Of a stretch of 64,000 bases of DNA, positions 61,776-64,000 are shown one piece after another. The stretch is from positions 5,371,001 through 5,435,000 of the forward strand of contig NZ_CP120737.1 of NCBI RefSeq assembly GCF_029581195.1. The letters run 5' to 3'. The notes beneath the pieces are model-generated. The model made no database searches. It was not told the DNA's origin and saw only the letters and a list, made by a program, of their open reading frames with translations. Positions within the stretch are counted from its first letter, which is position 1. The number at the start of each line of letters is the position of its first letter. Origin of the DNA: Solwaraspora sp. WMMD791. GTDB taxonomy: Bacteria > Actinomycetota > Actinomycetes > Mycobacteriales > Micromonosporaceae. A program made the translations under genes and the position numbers.

Positions 61776-61922
61776 CGTTATCGCTATCGCCGAGTACGAA
61801 GCCGGCGAAACCCTCGAAGCGATCGTCGCTCGCGACGCCGACAAGCTCGAACTCCTCGTCCAAGCCGTCGAGCACCGCCGCCAGGCATCGACAACGTCCA
61901 ACTCTGGATCGGATGCGGGTGA
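61774..61922 (+). pseudogene. Remnant of an HD-domain phosphohydrolase gene
   Basis: This fragment reads DVIAIAEYEAGETLEAIVAR then DADKLELLVQAVEH, which matches the C-terminal part of YfbR-like HD-domain 5'-nucleotidases (EYEAGET...KDADKLE). Near 61881 the frame shifts, and the +2 frame continues GIDNVQLWIG to TGA at 61920-61922. The N-terminal HD part is missing. It is therefore a truncated, frameshifted relic directly after the flavoprotein gene. Confidence 0.7.
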
Positions 61923-62006
61923 TCTGACGTGGTGTCGGCGTGTCGAGTCGATGGGGCGCAGTGGATCAACGCCATTGTCAACGGCCGGAGCCCGAGGTGC
62001 GCAGAG

Positions 62007-62345
62007 TCAGAGGTAGAGGCCGGTGGAGTCGGGTTCGACGCGGCGGGCGGCGACGGCGTGCACGTCGCGTTCGCGCAGCAGGACGTAGTCGCGGCCCTGC
62101 AACTCGACCTCGGAACGGTCCTCCGGGTCGAACAGCACCCGGTCGCCGTTGACGATCGACCGTACGTTGGGGCCGACGCCGACCGCGGTCGCCCAGGACA
62201 GCCGGCGACCCATCGAGGCGGTGGCCGGGATGACGATGCCGGCGGTGGAGCGGCGTTCGCCCTCGGCGCCTTCCAGTTTGACCAGCACCCGGTCGTGCAG
62301 CAGGCGGATCGGCAGGCCGTTGTCGTGTGGTGGGTCGGCGGTCAC
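62007..62345 (-). CDS. groES: GroES-like co-chaperonin, divergent stand-alone copy
   Basis: This 112-residue protein has the GroES fold: PIRLLHDRVLVKLEGAEGER, a mobile-loop region with STAGIVIPATASMGRRLSWA and GDRVLFDPEDRSEVELQGRDYVLLRERDV (quoted in short parts). It differs from canonical GroES in the mobile loop, where the usual GGIVLP appears as AGIVIP, and in extended ends. There is no groEL beside it and no CIRCE is visible. GTG 62345 follows TACGGT by seven bases. It may be a paralogue serving a special chaperonin or another partner. Confidence 0.88.
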   Translation of the reverse strand: MTADPPHDNGLPIRLLHDRVLVKLEGAEGERRSTAGIVIPATASMGRRLSWATAVGVGPNVRSIVNGDRVLFDPEDRSEVELQGRDYVLLRERDVHAVAARRVEPDSTGLYL

Positions 62346-62352
62346 GTTCCGA

Positions 62353-62358
62353 ACCGTA
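62353..62358 (-). promoter_or_regulatory. Leaderless -10 box of groES-like gene
   Basis: On the minus strand TACGGT, seven bases, GTG 62345. Confidence 0.5.
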
Positions 62359-62526
62359 CCGCGTGGGCATCGTCGGTCGACTCCGGGTGGTTGCGGTTGT
62401 CCGGCTCCGGTTTGAACCGGGCATGGTCCAGGGCACATCCGGGAGGAATCAGGGCTGCGCTAGGGCCGATTCGTGGCTGCTGAGGACTACCGTGTACCAG
62501 GCTGGGACAGATCAGAGGGGGTGCGC

Positions 62527-63831
62527 TTGAGCCGGCTTCAGCAGATGAGACGGCGGCTGCGCCAGGCGTACGAGGCCGGACGTCAGTCGGTGCGTACGGC
62601 GCGGGAGCGGGAGCGGTCGCGGCGCGGCAGCACCACCGACGTCGACGGGCTCGATCCGATCGGCGCCGACGTGGCCGAGGTGCCCCCGCCGGGTGACGGT
62701 CACCTGTCGACCAGCAGTCGCGACGACGCCGACGTGCCGCACGCGCTGCGGCTCGCCGCCGCCTGGTCGTGGCGACTGCTCGTCATCGGCATCGTCGGCT
62801 GGGCGCTGCTGCGGGTCATCGGCAGCGTCCGGATCGTCGTCATTCCGCTGCTGGTGGCGTTGCTGCTCGCCGCGCTGCTGGCACCCGCGGTCGGCTGGTT
62901 GCTGCGGGTCCGGGTGCCGCGCACCCTGGCCACCGCCGTGGTGCTGATCGCCGGGCTGGCCGGCGTCGTCGGCACGTTGACCCTGGTGGTCAACGAGTTC
63001 ATCACCGGCCTGCCGGACCTGAGCGTGAAGGCGTCCGCTGGGATCAGCCAGATCCAGGAGTGGCTGCGCACCGGTCCGCTGCACATGTCCGACGGGCAGC
63101 TCGACCAGTACATCGAGTCCGGGCAGAACTGGATCAACGAGAACACCCAGACGTTGACCAGCGGCGCGGTCTCCACCGCCGGCACGGTGGTGGAGCTGTT
63201 CACCGGTGCGTTGCTGGTGCTCTTCGCGACCTTCTTCTTCCTCCGGGACGGTCAGAAGATCTGGCGGTTCCTGGTGGGGCTGTTCCCGACCGGTGCCCGG
63301 TGGCGGGTCGACGACGCCGGCCGCGCCTCCTGGGTCACCCTGGTCGCCTACGTGCGGGCGACCGTCCTCGTGGCGTTCATCGACGCCGTCGGTATCGGCA
63401 TCTTCCTGGTGCTGTTCGACATCCCGTTCGCGTTCGCGCTGGCCGCACTGGTGTTCCTCGGCGCGTTCATCCCGATCGTCGGGGCGACCCTGTCCGGCGC
63501 GGTGGCGATCCTGGTGGCGCTCGTCGACAGCGGCTGGGTCACCGCGTTGATCATCCTCGGGGTGGTCATCGGGGTGCAGCAGTTGGAGGGCAACGTCCTG
63601 CAGCCGCTGATCATGGGCCGTGCGGTGGCGATCCACCCGTTGGCGGTGGTGCTGGCGGTGACCGCCGGCATGGTGCTGGCCGGCATCGTCGGCGCGCTGG
63701 TCGCCGTACCGCTGATCGCGGTGATCAACACGGCGGTCCGCCGGCTGGCCCGCCGGCGGCACGTCGCCGCGCCACCACCGGAACCAGCGGAACCACCGGA
63801 AACCGTCGTGGTCCGCGCGAACCCGGCGTGA
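62527..63831 (+). CDS. AI-2E-family membrane transporter
   Basis: This is a membrane protein of about 434 residues with a basic cytoplasmic N-terminus (RLRQAYEAGRQSVRTARERE), then about seven to eight helices with the AI-2E/PerM pattern: paired helices (LLVALLLAALLAPAVGWLL), a long amphipathic extracellular region (about 165-225) and a C-terminal FLGAFIPIVGATLSGAVAIL and GNVLQPLIMG motif. Such proteins export autoinducer-2 or act as Na+/H+ antiporters. AGAGGGG fits TTG 62527; GTG 62521 and GTG 62473 are in frame. Confidence 0.83.
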   Translation: MSRLQQMRRRLRQAYEAGRQSVRTARERERSRRGSTTDVDGLDPIGADVAEVPPPGDGHLSTSSRDDADVPHALRLAAAWSWRLLVIGIVGWALLRVIGSVRIVVIPLLVALLLAALLAPAVGWLLRVRVPRTLATAVVLIAGLAGVVGTLTLVVNEFITGLPDLSVKASAGISQIQEWLRTGPLHMSDGQLDQYIESGQNWINENTQTLTSGAVSTAGTVVELFTGALLVLFATFFFLRDGQKIWRFLVGLFPTGARWRVDDAGRASWVTLVAYVRATVLVAFIDAVGIGIFLVLFDIPFAFALAALVFLGAFIPIVGATLSGAVAILVALVDSGWVTALIILGVVIGVQQLEGNVLQPLIMGRAVAIHPLAVVLAVTAGMVLAGIVGALVAVPLIAVINTAVRRLARRRHVAAPPPEPAEPPETVVVRANPA

Positions 63832-63877
63832 CCGCCGCTGACGGCTGGCCGGCGTGACACCCGGCCGGCCAGCGAAG

Positions 63878-63907
63878 GCAGGTCAGCTGGCAGCAGGTCA
63901 GCTGGCG
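63878..63907. repeat. 15-base tandem duplication over a stop codon
   Basis: GCAGGTCAGCTGGCA is followed by a copy with one changed base. The second copy carries the stop of the minus-strand gene ending at 63898. Confidence 0.75.
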
Positions 63908-64000
63908 GCCAGCCGGCGGAGCGCGCCCTGGACGACCTCCGGGCGGGTGGTGTACCAGAACGGCGGCAACGACCGGCGCAGGAACGCGCCGTAGCCGCGG
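63898..64000 (-). CDS. Unidentified protein, C-terminal end (partial)
   Basis: Only the last 33 residues are in the window: RGYGAFLRRSLPPFWYTTRP then EVVQGALRRLAAS, ending in TGA at 63898-63900. The codon pattern is that of a real gene. I do not recognise the family from this short piece. Confidence 0.55.
   Translation of the reverse strand, partial: RGYGAFLRRSLPPFWYTTRPEVVQGALRRLAAS

Overview
The window is very G+C-rich, actinobacterial chromosomal DNA, most likely from the family Micromonosporaceae. The reasons are extreme G/C bias at third codon positions, frequent GTG starts, many leaderless genes with a TANNNT box 6-7 bases before the start codon, a DUF3263 protein, a CIRCE-controlled groEL with no groES beside it, and a PaaN-type dehydrogenase. 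I recognised no tRNA, rRNA, CRISPR array, insertion sequence or phage.

Layout. 1-2.5 kb: end of a TrkA-type protein, a DUF4032 kinase-like protein and a PAP2 phosphatase. 2.6-6.8 kb: an amino-sugar catabolic operon (SIS isomerase/deaminase, ROK kinase, nagA) divergent from its DeoR-type regulator. 6.8-11.4 kb: an ABC exporter, DUF3263, a PP2C-like phosphatase and a GNAT. 11.4-17.6 kb: a two-domain AAA+ ATPase, then an unusual hydrolase-ABC ATPase fusion with its permease. 17.6-29.3 kb: an ini-like locus with an IniB-like repeat protein, two dynamin-like GTPases, a LuxR-type regulator with an altered P-loop and a membrane-anchored Hsp70-like protein. 29.4-30.2 kb: a DUF817 membrane protein.

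The most interesting part is 30.3-35.2 kb, a compact peptide natural-product (RiPP) cluster. Behind an A+T-rich promoter region lies a 40-residue precursor too short for routine ORF calling. It has a PqqA-like leader (KWVKPEI) and a Cys/Gly core (GACACGCSGG). Then come a perfect 14-bp hairpin, a radical SAM/SPASM maturase, a PqqD-like recognition protein, a Ser/His S24/S26-like peptidase and an ABC exporter, the last five linked by overlapping stop and start codons. Together they could make, recognise, crosslink, cleave and export one modified peptide.

35.7-44.1 kb: a small helical protein, an inositol-monophosphatase-like enzyme, threonine synthase behind a SAM-I riboswitch, a tandem GNAT, PaaN, an M28 peptidase, a GNAT and a beta-lactamase-like serine hydrolase. 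44.2-46.7 kb: cspA with a long leader, and groEL under two CIRCE operators. 46.8-57.0 kb: tandem GNAT, a membrane subtilase, glpD, a GlcD-type FAD oxidase, a FUSC transporter and a PrsW protease. 57.1-64 kb: a MerR regulator whose 3' end is antisense to an XRE gene, a three-gene operon of small ORFs plus XRE, a second XRE, a flavoprotein, a decayed HD-domain fragment, a lone divergent groES, an AI-2E transporter and the end of an unidentified gene.
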